The position numbers were made by a program, and so were the translations under genes. Below are positions 16,316 to 24,400 of a stretch of 64,000 nucleotides of DNA, piece after piece; position 1 is the stretch's first letter; the number at the start of each line of letters is the position of its first letter. Source of the stretch: Anoxynatronum buryatiense (GTDB lineage: Bacteria > Bacillota > Clostridia > Peptostreptococcales > Tindalliaceae); the NCBI RefSeq assembly GCF_900182905.1, contig NZ_FXUF01000002.1, forward strand, positions 248,001 to 312,000, written 5' to 3'. The notes under the pieces are model-generated. The model was not told where the DNA came from. It searched no databases and was given only the letters and a program-made list of their open reading frames with translations.

Positions 16316-16930
16316 ATGACAACCATATTTCTCATGCGCCACGGACAGACAGAATGGAATGTGGCAGAGCGTTTTCAGGGCAGTGGTGATTCTCCGCTGA
16401 CAGACCTTGGAAAACATGAAGCATTGAAAGCCGGCGAGCGTCTTAAGGTGATGAAACTGGGGGCGATTTACGCCAGCCCCCGGCAAAGGGCCATGGAAAC
16501 CGCAGGTTTAGTCGCTTCCTGGCATCAGCTGCCGGTGATCCCGCTGCCAGATGTGAGTGAAATAAGTCTGGGAAGCTGGGAAGGGAAACACTATGAAGAA
16601 ATCAGAACGATTGATCCAAAAGGATATGAATCGTTTTTTCGACAACCGGAAGCCTTTCAGGGGACCGATGGGGGTGAAGACTTTGCTGCTGTAAAGGAGA
16701 GGGCAGTAAATGCGCTGGAATCATTGGCAAAAAAGCATACAAATACGAAAATACTGGTGGTCAGTCATGCCATTACCATTCGTGTTTTGCTCACCCATTA
16801 TTTGAACTGCTCCATTAATCATTTGTGGGAAGTGGCAAAGATCAGGCAAACCAGCCTTTCCGAAATTCATTTTGACGCAGAAGGTGCACGGGTCGGATTA
16901 TTGGGATGCACAGCGCATCTCGATGAATGA
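16316..16930 (+). CDS. Histidine phosphatase family protein (phosphoglycerate mutase-like)
   Basis: A 204-residue cytosolic phosphatase. The catalytic RHG motif is in IFLMRHGQTEWN (residues 4-15), with GSGDSPLTDLG behind it. The second Arg lies in IYASPRQRAMETA, the acid in LGSWEGKHYEEI and the second His in ILVVSHAITIRVLL. This is the order found in cofactor-independent-looking members such as PhoE, GpmB and CobC. There are no cobalamin genes nearby, so a broad phosphatase is more likely than CobC. AAGGAG precedes the start. Confidence 0.93.
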   Translation: MTTIFLMRHGQTEWNVAERFQGSGDSPLTDLGKHEALKAGERLKVMKLGAIYASPRQRAMETAGLVASWHQLPVIPLPDVSEISLGSWEGKHYEEIRTIDPKGYESFFRQPEAFQGTDGGEDFAAVKERAVNALESLAKKHTNTKILVVSHAITIRVLLTHYLNCSINHLWEVAKIRQTSLSEIHFDAEGARVGLLGCTAHLDE

Positions 16931-17018
16931 TTATTTGCGACTGACTTGTTAGAATTGCTATTTTCCGGGTAATGGTACTGTAGTGGGAATCTACTTAATA
17001 CGGAAAGGGTGATGTTGA

Positions 17019-17513
17019 ATGGCAGTTGAGTTTAATGCAGGCAAACTACTTCAGGTACTGGTTCGGAATGAAGCAAAAGTGGCTGAGCTGTATACCAATC
17101 TGGCTGCTCAGATGGAAGTGGGAAAAGGAGCTAATCTGTTCCAGTTACTGGCAGAAGACGAAAAGCGGCACGAAAAAATCTACACAGAGTTATTAAACCG
17201 CCTGCCCGCTGCAGGAGTGGCTGAAGTGTCAGAAGAAGATCTGGCATATTTGGAATCCCTGATGGAAAATGATATGTTCGCAGATGTTGATGTGGCGATG
17301 GAAAAAATCAAGGGGAAATACACAAAGGATGAAGCTCTTGAAATAGCAGAAAAAGTGGAACGTGACGGTATTATGTATATTTACGAGTTGCAGACACTTT
17401 TCCCTGACCTGGCACCTGCTGAAATGAAAAAAATACTTAATGAAGAAAGACGCCATTTGCAGGCTGTTTTGAGCCGCGGAATGGTGGATTTGGTGAAATA
17501 CCTGAGATATTAA
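17019..17513 (+). CDS. Ferritin-like diiron domain protein (rubrerythrin-type, no rubredoxin domain)
   Basis: A 164-residue all-helical protein. Metal-ligand signatures of the ferritin-like fold are seen as NEAKVAELYTNLA (residues 16-28), EDEKRHEKIY (about 47-56), KVERDGIMYIYEL and NEERRHLQAVL near the end. There is no CxxC rubredoxin domain. Such proteins usually handle peroxide or store iron in anaerobes; the exact reaction cannot be stated. It is monocistronic with a terminator just behind it. Confidence 0.85.
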   Translation: MAVEFNAGKLLQVLVRNEAKVAELYTNLAAQMEVGKGANLFQLLAEDEKRHEKIYTELLNRLPAAGVAEVSEEDLAYLESLMENDMFADVDVAMEKIKGKYTKDEALEIAEKVERDGIMYIYELQTLFPDLAPAEMKKILNEERRHLQAVLSRGMVDLVKYLRY

Positions 17514-17532
17514 CCAACGATTTGAAGCACCT

Positions 17533-17560
17533 AAGCCTCCGCGCAGGAGGCTTTATTTAT
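17533..17560 (+). terminator. Intrinsic terminator after the ferritin-like gene
   Basis: AAGCCTCC (17533-17540) pairs with GGAGGCTT (17546-17553), followed by TATTTATT. Confidence 0.82.
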
Positions 17561-17614
17561 TGAGAAAGAAAGTGCCAGGTTAAAGACGCTGGAGATAAAT
17601 CGTTTTATCAATGC

Positions 17615-17650
17615 AATAACACCGGGCTTCTAAGAAGACCCGGTGTTATT
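17615..17650 (-). terminator. Strong hairpin at the end of the ABC importer operon
   Basis: AATAACACCGGG (17615-17626) and CCCGGTGTTATT (17639-17650) form a perfect 12-bp stem 27 bases behind the last gene of the minus-strand operon. The T-tract after it is weak on both strands, so it may act as a 3' stabiliser as well as a terminator. Confidence 0.65.
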
Positions 17651-17676
17651 CAATAAAGAATGATAATGGAATCTGA

Positions 17677-18660
17677 TTACTGACTTAAGCGACGGCGTCC
17701 TTCAATTTGTTTCTTCCAGGCGTGCATCACCAGTGAAACACCTATAACACCATAGGCGACAAAGACACGGAAGTATTCGCCCAGTTGTGCATCACCAAAT
17801 ATGTTTCGGCCTGCCAGAGGCGATACGATAAACAGGGTGTGAAAAAGGAAAGTGCCCAACAACGCATGACTGATTTTAGCGTTGGTAACAGAAGCACCCC
17901 CAATAAGAAGAGCAGCAACAGAGTAGAATCCAATTTGCTCATGACTGCCATAGGTACTGAATGTCCCCAAATTTTGAAGGAAAATCAGATGTCCCCAGGA
18001 AGCGAAAGTAGTGGACAAAATCATGGCAATAAGCCGGGTTTTATCCGAATGGATTCCCGAAACAGATGCGATGTGTTGATCTTGCCCTACAGTACGAAAA
18101 TCTTGCCCCAACTTAGTGCGGGCAAACCAGGTGGTAAATACGCACATGAGACCAATCAAAATGGCCGTCAGCATGGGAACGGTGATCATGTTGATAATGG
18201 ATGTGGTTCCGCGCACGTAAAAACTCCAGACAATCAGAGCAACTCCCGTTGCAGCTGAAAGCAGATACCGTGTTTTTCGGGGAGCCTGATCCATGGCGGG
18301 AATGCCCTTCATGTAACGATAGACGCCATGGGCAATGACGCCGGCCCCGAAGAGAATGGCGGCGATGGTGAAGGGGAGCTTCCAGACATCGTCAATGGCA
18401 TAGCGCAGGCCACCAGCCAGGTCAACGGTGGTTCGCAGGCCGACTCCAGAACTGAGCACAAGAGTTTCATTGGAAAAGGGAATGACAGATCCCAGTAATA
18501 TTAGGAAGATCAGCTGGTAGATCCCGTTGGAGAAAAAGCCCAGAATCAGTCCTGTAATCATTTCCTGTCCTTTGGTTCGATTAAATAGTTTGCCCGTCAG
18601 GTATCCCAGTAAAATTGCCAGAGGGGTTGTTAACAGGACAGAAACGACGATTCCCGGCAT
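17677..18660 (-). CDS. ABC transporter permease, C-terminal part, separated from its N-terminus by an in-frame TAG
   Basis: A 327-residue piece of a RbsC/BPD_transp_2-type inner-membrane permease with about seven helices (VVSVLLTTPLAILLGYLTGK, FTIAAILFGAGVIAHGVY, and others). The loop FNRTKGQEMITGLI matches LNRVKGSEMTIATY in the other permease of the operon. Directly upstream, in the same frame, codons GGG ATC CCT GGA and a TAG join it to the 97-codon piece at 18673-18966; the two halves together align with the intact permease without a large gap. The ATG at 18660 has AGGGGA upstream and could allow re-initiation. Either the gene is broken, the base is an error, or two chains assemble. Confidence 0.82.
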   Translation of the reverse strand: MPGIVVSVLLTTPLAILLGYLTGKLFNRTKGQEMITGLILGFFSNGIYQLIFLILLGSVIPFSNETLVLSSGVGLRTTVDLAGGLRYAIDDVWKLPFTIAAILFGAGVIAHGVYRYMKGIPAMDQAPRKTRYLLSAATGVALIVWSFYVRGTTSIINMITVPMLTAILIGLMCVFTTWFARTKLGQDFRTVGQDQHIASVSGIHSDKTRLIAMILSTTFASWGHLIFLQNLGTFSTYGSHEQIGFYSVAALLIGGASVTNAKISHALLGTFLFHTLFIVSPLAGRNIFGDAQLGEYFRVFVAYGVIGVSLVMHAWKKQIEGRRRLSQ

Positions 18661-18672
18661 TCCAGGGATCCC

Positions 18673-18966
18673 CTAGTGTGTCACATAAATCACCGCCGCC
18701 TGGGCGCACATGGCACCTAAGACAATGGCAAAGTTCAAACCCATACCTGCCATAACAGGCAGCAACAGTGCCAGTACCAGAAAGCTGTTACGAACCATGC
18801 GTGTGATAATGTCATTGAGCAGGAAGCCAACAGTCAAACCTGAGTAATAGAAACCGATGGCACACAACACAATAAAGAAGACTGTCACCATGTTGCTGAC
18901 CAGCATTTGTTTGGCTTGTTGAAACCAGCTTTCTTTTGGAGGGGTGATTTTCAAATTGTCTTCCAT
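18673..18966 (-). CDS. ABC transporter permease, N-terminal part ending at an in-frame TAG
   Basis: A 97-residue piece with a cytosolic N-terminus and two to three hydrophobic segments (VTVFFIVLCAIGFYYSG, FLVLALLLPVMAGMGLNF). The stretch LLPVMAGMGLNFAIVLG corresponds to MVPGILAGIGLNFGIPIG in the intact neighbouring permease, so this is the start of a homologous permease, not an independent small gene. It ends at TAG (18673-18675) in the middle of the expected chain, and the frame continues without interruption into the next feature. The start overlaps the stop of the upstream permease (TAATG). Confidence 0.82.
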   Translation of the reverse strand: MEDNLKITPPKESWFQQAKQMLVSNMVTVFFIVLCAIGFYYSGLTVGFLLNDIITRMVRNSFLVLALLLPVMAGMGLNFAIVLGAMCAQAAVIYVTH

Positions 18967-20012
18967 TATTCGCCACCTCCAATCTGAGTTAATGCATACA
19001 GGATGATGCCGTTACTGATAACGATGCGTGCAATTTCGGCCAGACTGCTCACATCTTCCAGGATTTTATTCGCCACAGGCAATGAGACAACCAATAATGA
19101 CTGGAACAGGAAAGCGCCAATGATAACATTGGTGATCGTGGCTTTTTTGACAGTGGCACCGCCGATGAGAACGGCAGCAACAGCAGCAAAACTCATGAAC
19201 ATGGGAGCCTGGTAAAGCTGAATAAATCCGAAACTTTGGCTGTAAACCACGATGCCGACGGCACTGAGAGCTGTTGACAACATGGTTCCTATGACGCGCA
19301 TCCGGTTTACACTTATGCCTGAAGCTGTGGCAAAGCGGGGATTATCACCGGCGGCAATCATAGCAATGCCGGTACGACTTCTCAGGAACAGCCACACCAG
19401 AAAACAAAAGACACCGAAAAATATCAGCAGGCCGCTGGGAACAGTGACACCCATCAGGTTAAAGGACCCCCAATGATTTAAGATCCGTTCGTAGCGTCCC
19501 TGCAGTGTAATGGTGGTTCGCAGGCCGCTTCCAATTGGCCAACGCATTTCTTCACTGGTGAAAGGCAGTACCAGCCAGCCAATGCTCATTAGGGAAACGA
19601 TGGAGAAGCCCACATAAGTGGCAATGGTCATTTCAGAACCCTTGACCCGGTTTAACAGCAAGCCATAAAGATAACCGGCTGCCAGAGACAGTGGGATGCT
19701 GATCAACACTGCAACAAAAAAGGCGGTAAAACCATAAAGATTGAACTGGATGGCCAGAAGACCGCCAATGAGTCCGCAGACGATGCCAATGGGAATCCCA
19801 AAATTCAGACCGATACCTGCAAGTATGCCTGGAACCATTGATAAAACTAGAATACCATTCATTCCTGTTCTTACAAGGGCATCAGAAATCAAATCAGTAA
19901 TGGGAATATTCAGCATGATGGCCAGGACGCATAGAAATAACAGAAAAGCAACAATGATAATACGGGGAAGGCCAAACTGCTTGACTTTAGCTTTAATTTG
20001 GTCCATCTGCAA
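18966..20012 (-). CDS. ABC transporter permease (RbsC/BPD_transp_2 family)
   Basis: A 348-residue inner-membrane permease with about eight to ten helices. The conserved cytoplasmic coupling region is LLNRVKGSEMTIATYVGFSIV, and the family segment IAAGDNPRFATASGISVNRMR is present. It belongs to the ribose/nucleoside-type importer permeases. Its start lies inside the 3' end of the ATPase gene (20-base overlap) and its stop overlaps the start of the second permease, so translation is coupled. It should form a heterodimeric channel with the second, interrupted permease. Confidence 0.9.
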   Translation of the reverse strand: MQMDQIKAKVKQFGLPRIIIVAFLLFLCVLAIMLNIPITDLISDALVRTGMNGILVLSMVPGILAGIGLNFGIPIGIVCGLIGGLLAIQFNLYGFTAFFVAVLISIPLSLAAGYLYGLLLNRVKGSEMTIATYVGFSIVSLMSIGWLVLPFTSEEMRWPIGSGLRTTITLQGRYERILNHWGSFNLMGVTVPSGLLIFFGVFCFLVWLFLRSRTGIAMIAAGDNPRFATASGISVNRMRVIGTMLSTALSAVGIVVYSQSFGFIQLYQAPMFMSFAAVAAVLIGGATVKKATITNVIIGAFLFQSLLVVSLPVANKILEDVSSLAEIARIVISNGIILYALTQIGGGE

Positions 20013-21621
20013 TCACCTCCCGGCCTTTGGTTTTGTGATATTCGCCTGCCATCATCAGACCAAAATCCACATCACTGTCATCAGGTGCCAGAATTCCTTC
20101 CAATCTGCCTTCGTTAACAATAGCGATGCGATGGGAAATCATACGTAACTCGGCCAGTTCACTGGAGGTCATGATGATGGTCATGCCATATTCTTTGTTC
20201 AGTTGAACCAGCGTATCCAGTACCAGCTTCTTAGCACCCACATCGATGCCCCGGGTAGGCTCGGAAACAAACAGTACTTTTGGGTTTAGTGTCAAGGCGC
20301 GGGCAATACACACTTTTTGCTGATTACCACCACTGAGGCGACGGGTAATTTGTTCGGGACCAGTGCAACGAATGTCCAGTTCCTGGATCATTTTGAGGGC
20401 ATGTTCCCGGATGCGATCTGTTTCTTTTTGTGAGAGGGGACCGTACTGTTTCACAAACTGCCGCTGGATCTGCATGGCAGTAATGGCAATATTCATTTCG
20501 ATGGAAGTATCCAGCAGAAGACCAATCCCGCGGCGATCCTCAGAGACAAAGGCGAGACCACGACGCAACGAAGCAAAGGGATCATTCAGCTTCACCGGTG
20601 TACCGTCCAGTTGCACATTGCCTTCAGCTTTATGTAGTCCCATGATACCGTTTGCAAGACCGATTTTTCCCTGTCCTGCAAGTCCGCCGATGCCAAGAAT
20701 CTCACCGTCATATATATCCAGATCGATTCCTTTAACTACTTCTCCAGGCATATCCACATAAAGATCTTTAATGGACATCAGCACCTTGCGGTCATCATTT
20801 GTTTCAAAATCTCTGGAAGACAGATCAATTTCACGACCCACCATCAGATTAGCCATCTCAAAAACATCAGTATCTTCGATATTTTTGGTGATGACATGCT
20901 GACCATCACGCAAAATAGTGATGCGGTCAGCAACTTGCTTGACTTCATCCAGTCGATGGGTGATGAAAAGGATGGCAATTCCTTCTGATGCGATTTTTCT
21001 CATGGAAGCCAGCAGTTTCTGGGCTTCATTTTCAGTTAAAACAGCGGTTGGTTCATCAAAAACCAATACTTTCAGATTTTCTTTATCCAGTTCCCGGGCG
21101 ATTTCAACAAACTGCATAAAACCTACGGGAAGTCCTGCAACCCGAACCCACTCTTCGACATTCATGCCCAGCTTATCAAGGGCAGCGCGTGCATCTTTAT
21201 TCATGGTTTCCATGTCAAGAGTTTCCAGTTTTTTTCCGGCAATACGGCTGAGAAAGCTGGGATTGGTGATTTCTCTGTTTAACTTGATATTCTCGGTGAT
21301 GGTGTAACCGGGAATAAGCATGAATTCCTGATGTACCATACCAATGCCATGGTGCATGGCTTCCACCGGCGATTTGATCTCAACAGGCTTGCCATTAATG
21401 AGCACCTGTCCTTCGAATCCTCCGGTGTTGTGGATCACTGACATTCCAAACAGGATATTCATCAGCGTTGATTTACCGGCACCATTTTCACCGAGAACGG
21501 CATGAATCTCACCCGGCTTCAGCTGCAGATTTACGCCACCCAGCACGCGGGTGCCATAGTAGACTTTGCCAATGTCTTGCATCTGCAGAACGAATTGTTC
21601 GGTGTGCTTGTCTGCGTTCAA
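19993..21621 (-). CDS. Sugar/nucleoside-type ABC transporter ATP-binding protein with two ATPase domains
   Basis: A tandem ATPase of about 542 residues (RbsA/MglA/YufO type). Domain 1 has Walker A GENGAGKSTLMN, a divergent signature, Walker B VLVFDEPTAVL and FITHRLDE. Domain 2 has GIGGLAGQGK as a degenerate Walker A, signature RLSGGNQQKVCIARAL and LFVSEPTRGIDVGAK, the usual asymmetry of the family. TTG at 21621 is proposed as start because AAGGAGGG lies ten bases upstream; an in-frame ATG at 21642 overlaps that ribosome-binding site and is less likely. It powers the two downstream permeases. Confidence 0.92.
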   Translation of the reverse strand: MNADKHTEQFVLQMQDIGKVYYGTRVLGGVNLQLKPGEIHAVLGENGAGKSTLMNILFGMSVIHNTGGFEGQVLINGKPVEIKSPVEAMHHGIGMVHQEFMLIPGYTITENIKLNREITNPSFLSRIAGKKLETLDMETMNKDARAALDKLGMNVEEWVRVAGLPVGFMQFVEIARELDKENLKVLVFDEPTAVLTENEAQKLLASMRKIASEGIAILFITHRLDEVKQVADRITILRDGQHVITKNIEDTDVFEMANLMVGREIDLSSRDFETNDDRKVLMSIKDLYVDMPGEVVKGIDLDIYDGEILGIGGLAGQGKIGLANGIMGLHKAEGNVQLDGTPVKLNDPFASLRRGLAFVSEDRRGIGLLLDTSIEMNIAITAMQIQRQFVKQYGPLSQKETDRIREHALKMIQELDIRCTGPEQITRRLSGGNQQKVCIARALTLNPKVLFVSEPTRGIDVGAKKLVLDTLVQLNKEYGMTIIMTSSELAELRMISHRIAIVNEGRLEGILAPDDSDVDFGLMMAGEYHKTKGREVIADGPN

Positions 21622-21663
21622 GAGTGCTGTTCCCTCCTTCATTAAGAGTGTTATTTGACACAA

Positions 21664-21694
21664 CAGTGTGCAAGGCTGGGCGCCTTGCACACTG
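21664..21694 (-). other. Strong hairpin between the binding-protein gene and the ATPase gene
   Basis: CAGTGTGCAAGGC (21664-21676) and GCCTTGCACACTG (21682-21694) make a perfect 13-bp stem with no T-tract on the minus strand. In binding-protein ABC operons such intergenic hairpins often stabilise the upstream message or limit read-through, giving more binding protein than membrane subunits. The role here is inferred from position. Confidence 0.75.
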
Positions 21695-21741
21695 GATAAA
21701 GTGACTATTAACCTGCATGGTTATGCTGTTTAAAAGGTTTC

Positions 21742-22908
21742 TTAGAAAATGATGGGAGCTCCCAGATAGAGGTAGTAATGGTCATAATCACCATAAGTTT
21801 CAAGGACGATTTCGCCATCAGCCACATCACTCATAATGGATGTCAGAACAGCTGCATCTGCCTTGCCGTCGGTTCTGCCTTCAAGATACTCGATGGCATA
21901 TTTCACGCCGGCTTCAACATACATCATATTAACAGGAACAGACCAGGTGGCAACACGGCCGCTCATTTCTGCATCTTCACATTTTTCGTCAATCTGACCA
22001 AGGATGTAGTCAAGGTCGCCTGCTTTGTCTTCAGGAACAGAAATACCCAGTGCTGCCGGTAAGGCATGGTATGGTGATGGGCAGCATTGTACAGGGAAGA
22101 TAGCTCCTGTTTCAACGGTTTGACGAATCATGGGTTCCATCATGGAGCAGTTGGTACCAAAGAAAGCGGTACTGGTGCCATACTCAGCCACTTTACGCGG
22201 CAGGTCTTCCATGATAAACTGCTGGGTTCCGGGAACGCCGGCATCGCCTGTTGGGTCTGGAGCGTCTTCTTCAACAAAACGCAGGCCAAGCTTTTCAGCT
22301 TCAGCTTTCATCAAGTCGCGACGGGTTGCCAGCATTTCATAAGACATGTGGCGGGGGAAGGAGTAGTGAACCAGTGTTTCAGCTCCCATGGCCTGTGCCT
22401 GTTGAGCGATCTGAGCACCACGGGCAAGGTCATTGGTCTGGATGATCACGTCACCGTAATCAGCGATAACATCTGGGTCTTCTCCAGGAACGCCCAATAC
22501 GATGAGAATGTCCTCACGCAATTCGCGTACACGGCCAACAGCTGCTGCTGCGCCGGGAACCGCCTGTACCATGACAATGGCTTTTACGTCAGGATCGGCA
22601 GCCATGGCCATCATATTGGTGATGGTGGTTTCCTGTTCCTGCATAAAACGGTCAGGGTAGGTGGACAGAACGATCATGTCACCATACATGGCTTTCATGT
22701 TTTCAGCGGCGCGGAATTCTTCTTCGCCTTGAGATACAGTACCGGTCATAATCCCGATCTTGTAAGATGCCTCAGCAGGGGCTTCAGCAGGGGCTTCAGC
22801 GGAACCGCTGTCCGCAGGTGCCGGTGCAGGGGCTGGTGCAGGGCTGCCACAGGCAGCGAGGCTGATGACCATCAGCAGGGCTAAAAGAATCAATAGGCTT
22901 TTTTTCAA
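21742..22908 (-). CDS. DUF3798 family substrate-binding lipoprotein
   Basis: A 388-residue lipoprotein: signal LLALLMVISLAACGS with lipobox LAAC, then a low-complexity linker of Pro-Ala and Ala-Glu repeats. The mature domain starts YKIGIMTGTVSQGEEEF and contains TYPDRFMQEQETTI, VPGEDPDVIADYGDV, HYSFPRHMSYEMLATRR and TAFFGTNCSMMEPM, the pattern of DUF3798 proteins. These are distant periplasmic-binding-like proteins found next to sugar-type ABC genes; no ligand is established as far as I know. As first gene of the operon with GGGAGG upstream it should deliver the substrate to the permeases at 17677-20012. Confidence 0.88.
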   Translation of the reverse strand: MKKSLLILLALLMVISLAACGSPAPAPAPAPADSGSAEAPAEAPAEASYKIGIMTGTVSQGEEEFRAAENMKAMYGDMIVLSTYPDRFMQEQETTITNMMAMAADPDVKAIVMVQAVPGAAAAVGRVRELREDILIVLGVPGEDPDVIADYGDVIIQTNDLARGAQIAQQAQAMGAETLVHYSFPRHMSYEMLATRRDLMKAEAEKLGLRFVEEDAPDPTGDAGVPGTQQFIMEDLPRKVAEYGTSTAFFGTNCSMMEPMIRQTVETGAIFPVQCCPSPYHALPAALGISVPEDKAGDLDYILGQIDEKCEDAEMSGRVATWSVPVNMMYVEAGVKYAIEYLEGRTDGKADAAVLTSIMSDVADGEIVLETYGDYDHYYLYLGAPIIF

Positions 22909-23113
22909 ATGAATATCCTCCCTTTGTCTTTAATCTCTTGACGATCTTCGTTGGCGAAACAACACAATCAAATACTTTCCCGCATCCCCTCCTTTCAATT
23001 CTATCTCAACCGGCATCCGCCGGCTGTGGAAAAAAAGGAAATTTGTTAATGACACTTTCGAGAAATGCGTTGACTGATTTCAACTGTACAAACGTTTCAC
23101 TACTTTCAGATGA
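22909..23113 (-). other. About 200-base leader of the ABC importer operon
   Basis: If the promoter at 23114-23142 is used, the message carries about 200 untranslated bases. I see a short GC hairpin near 23007-23020 (GCCGGnnnnnCCGGC-like) but no known riboswitch consensus. No convincing gene lies here on either strand. Confidence 0.4.
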
Positions 23114-23142
23114 ATTATACTTCACCCGAAGTTAAAAAGCAA
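23114..23142 (-). promoter_or_regulatory. Promoter of the DUF3798 ABC operon
   Basis: On the minus strand, TTGCTT (23137-23142) and TATAAT (23114-23119) are spaced by 17 bases. The spacer contains CTTCGGGTGAAG, an imperfect dyad directly ahead of the -10 box that might bind a regulator. Confidence 0.72.
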
Positions 23143-23293
23143 GAAAATTCGATGCATTTAGCCTTGCGATAAAGCGATTGCAAATTGTTGATATGCATTG
23201 TCAAAGATGACAAAAGTCTCTATCCCAAAGACGGGTTAAATTGACAGTTATCGATACCAGGCATCTCATTTGAGACGGACAAAATTAGGATCA

Positions 23294-23322
23294 TTGTCTT
23301 TCCTGTACGTGCAGGGTATAAT
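23294..23322 (+). promoter_or_regulatory. Promoter of psd
   Basis: TTGTCT (23294-23299) and TATAAT (23317-23322) with a 17-base spacer. The predicted start of transcription near 23329 lies behind the GTG at 23326, so translation should begin at ATG 23356. Confidence 0.7.
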
Positions 23323-23355
23323 GGAGTGACAGTATTTAGAAAGGATTTGACTGAC

Positions 23356-24255
23356 ATGCAGCTCGATTATCGTGAACGCCATACCGATGAAATCAGAACT
23401 GAAAAAATAGCAGGTGAGACTTTTGTCAAATGGAGCTATGAGAACAAAGCTGGAAATCGCCTCATGACGATGCTCTTAAACCGCAAATGGTTTTCGTCGC
23501 TGGCAGGGGTCGTGCAGGACAGGCGTTTTAGTCGCAAAAGAGTGGCTGCGTTTATCCGGGAAATGAATATAGACCTGTCAGAAGCCGATCGGGAGACACC
23601 GGAGGCCTATTGTTCGTTCAATGACTTTTTCACGAGACAGCTTAAACCGGAAGCGCGCCCTGTCCATTCCTCGCAACACCGGCTGGTTTCTCCGGCAGAC
23701 GGACGCCTGCTGGCATACCAGTCGATTCGCAACCTTCAGATGTTGCAAATCAAAGGCCAGTCGTTTACCATTTCTGACTTGCTTCAAAATGAACAGCAGG
23801 CGGAAATGTTTAAAAATGGATCAGCCATCGTGATTCGACTGAGCCCTGTGGATTATCATCGCTTCCACTTTCCCTGTGATGGTATTCCAGGGCCAGCCAG
23901 AACCATCAAAGGGCGTTATGATTCTGTTAACCCGGTGGCTTTAAAGGCACAGCCCGGAATCTATTGTCGCAATAGAAGAGATGTGACGATGATGAAGACT
24001 CTTGAGGCAGGTAACATGGCTTTCATCGAAGTGGGGGCAACGCTGGTGGGCAGCATTTGTCAAACTTATTCCGCCGGGATGCCTGTTTCGAAAGGAATGG
24101 AAAAGGGATATTTTCAGTTCGGAGGTTCGACGGTGATCCTGCTATTTGAAAATGGAAAGATCAAAATAGATGATGATCTCCTGAATAATACGGAAGCCGG
24201 ATATGAGACGCTTGTCAAAATGGGGGAAGCCATTGCCGATATCACCAATCAATGA
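23356..24255 (+). CDS. psd: Phosphatidylserine decarboxylase
   Basis: A 299-residue proenzyme that converts phosphatidylserine to phosphatidylethanolamine at the membrane. The self-cleavage motif, usually LGST, appears as GGST in YFQFGGSTVILLF, giving the pyruvoyl alpha chain. Other landmarks are FNDFFTRQLKPEARP, LVSPADGRL with the catalytic Asp, RLSPVDYHRFHFP with the His, and NRRDV. This is the long form typical of clostridia. The ATG at 23356 is chosen over GTG 23326 because the promoter predicts a message beginning between them. No pssA gene is adjacent. Confidence 0.95.
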   Translation: MQLDYRERHTDEIRTEKIAGETFVKWSYENKAGNRLMTMLLNRKWFSSLAGVVQDRRFSRKRVAAFIREMNIDLSEADRETPEAYCSFNDFFTRQLKPEARPVHSSQHRLVSPADGRLLAYQSIRNLQMLQIKGQSFTISDLLQNEQQAEMFKNGSAIVIRLSPVDYHRFHFPCDGIPGPARTIKGRYDSVNPVALKAQPGIYCRNRRDVTMMKTLEAGNMAFIEVGATLVGSICQTYSAGMPVSKGMEKGYFQFGGSTVILLFENGKIKIDDDLLNNTEAGYETLVKMGEAIADITNQ

Positions 24256-24295
24256 AACAGGCAGTGCAGTGATAATGAGAGATAAGGAAAGAAAA

Positions 24296-24334
24296 AAACG
24301 ACACCCTTTTTGCTGAAGTGGGTGTCGTTTAAAC
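24296..24334. terminator. Bidirectional terminator between psd and rubrerythrin genes
   Basis: AAACGACACCC (24296-24306) and GGGTGTCGTTT (24320-24330) form a perfect 11-bp stem between two convergent genes. The A and T tracts on its flanks suit termination from both sides. Confidence 0.8.
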
Positions 24335-24400
24335 AAGGGCCTGGGAATCACAGGAAATCAAATGATGTCTCCTGATCATGGTCATCAGGCATATGGTGCA

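Noticed and set aside
18673-18675. TAG read as pyrrolysine in the split permease
   Set aside because: Other genes here (rnfC, the 55- and 57-residue genes) end in TAG as a normal stop, and ABC permeases are not pyrrolysine proteins.
17677-18966. A separate small accessory membrane protein of 97 residues in the ABC operon
   Set aside because: It aligns with the N-terminus of the neighbouring permease and continues in frame behind the TAG, so it is part of an interrupted permease.
22087-22884. Long open frame antisense to the DUF3798 gene (265 codons)
   Set aside because: It mirrors a well-supported gene, has no ribosome-binding site and a composition dictated by the opposite strand.
22909-23113. 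Riboswitch in the leader of the DUF3798 operon
   Set aside because: The leader is long enough, but no known consensus and no terminator or sequestering hairpin could be found.
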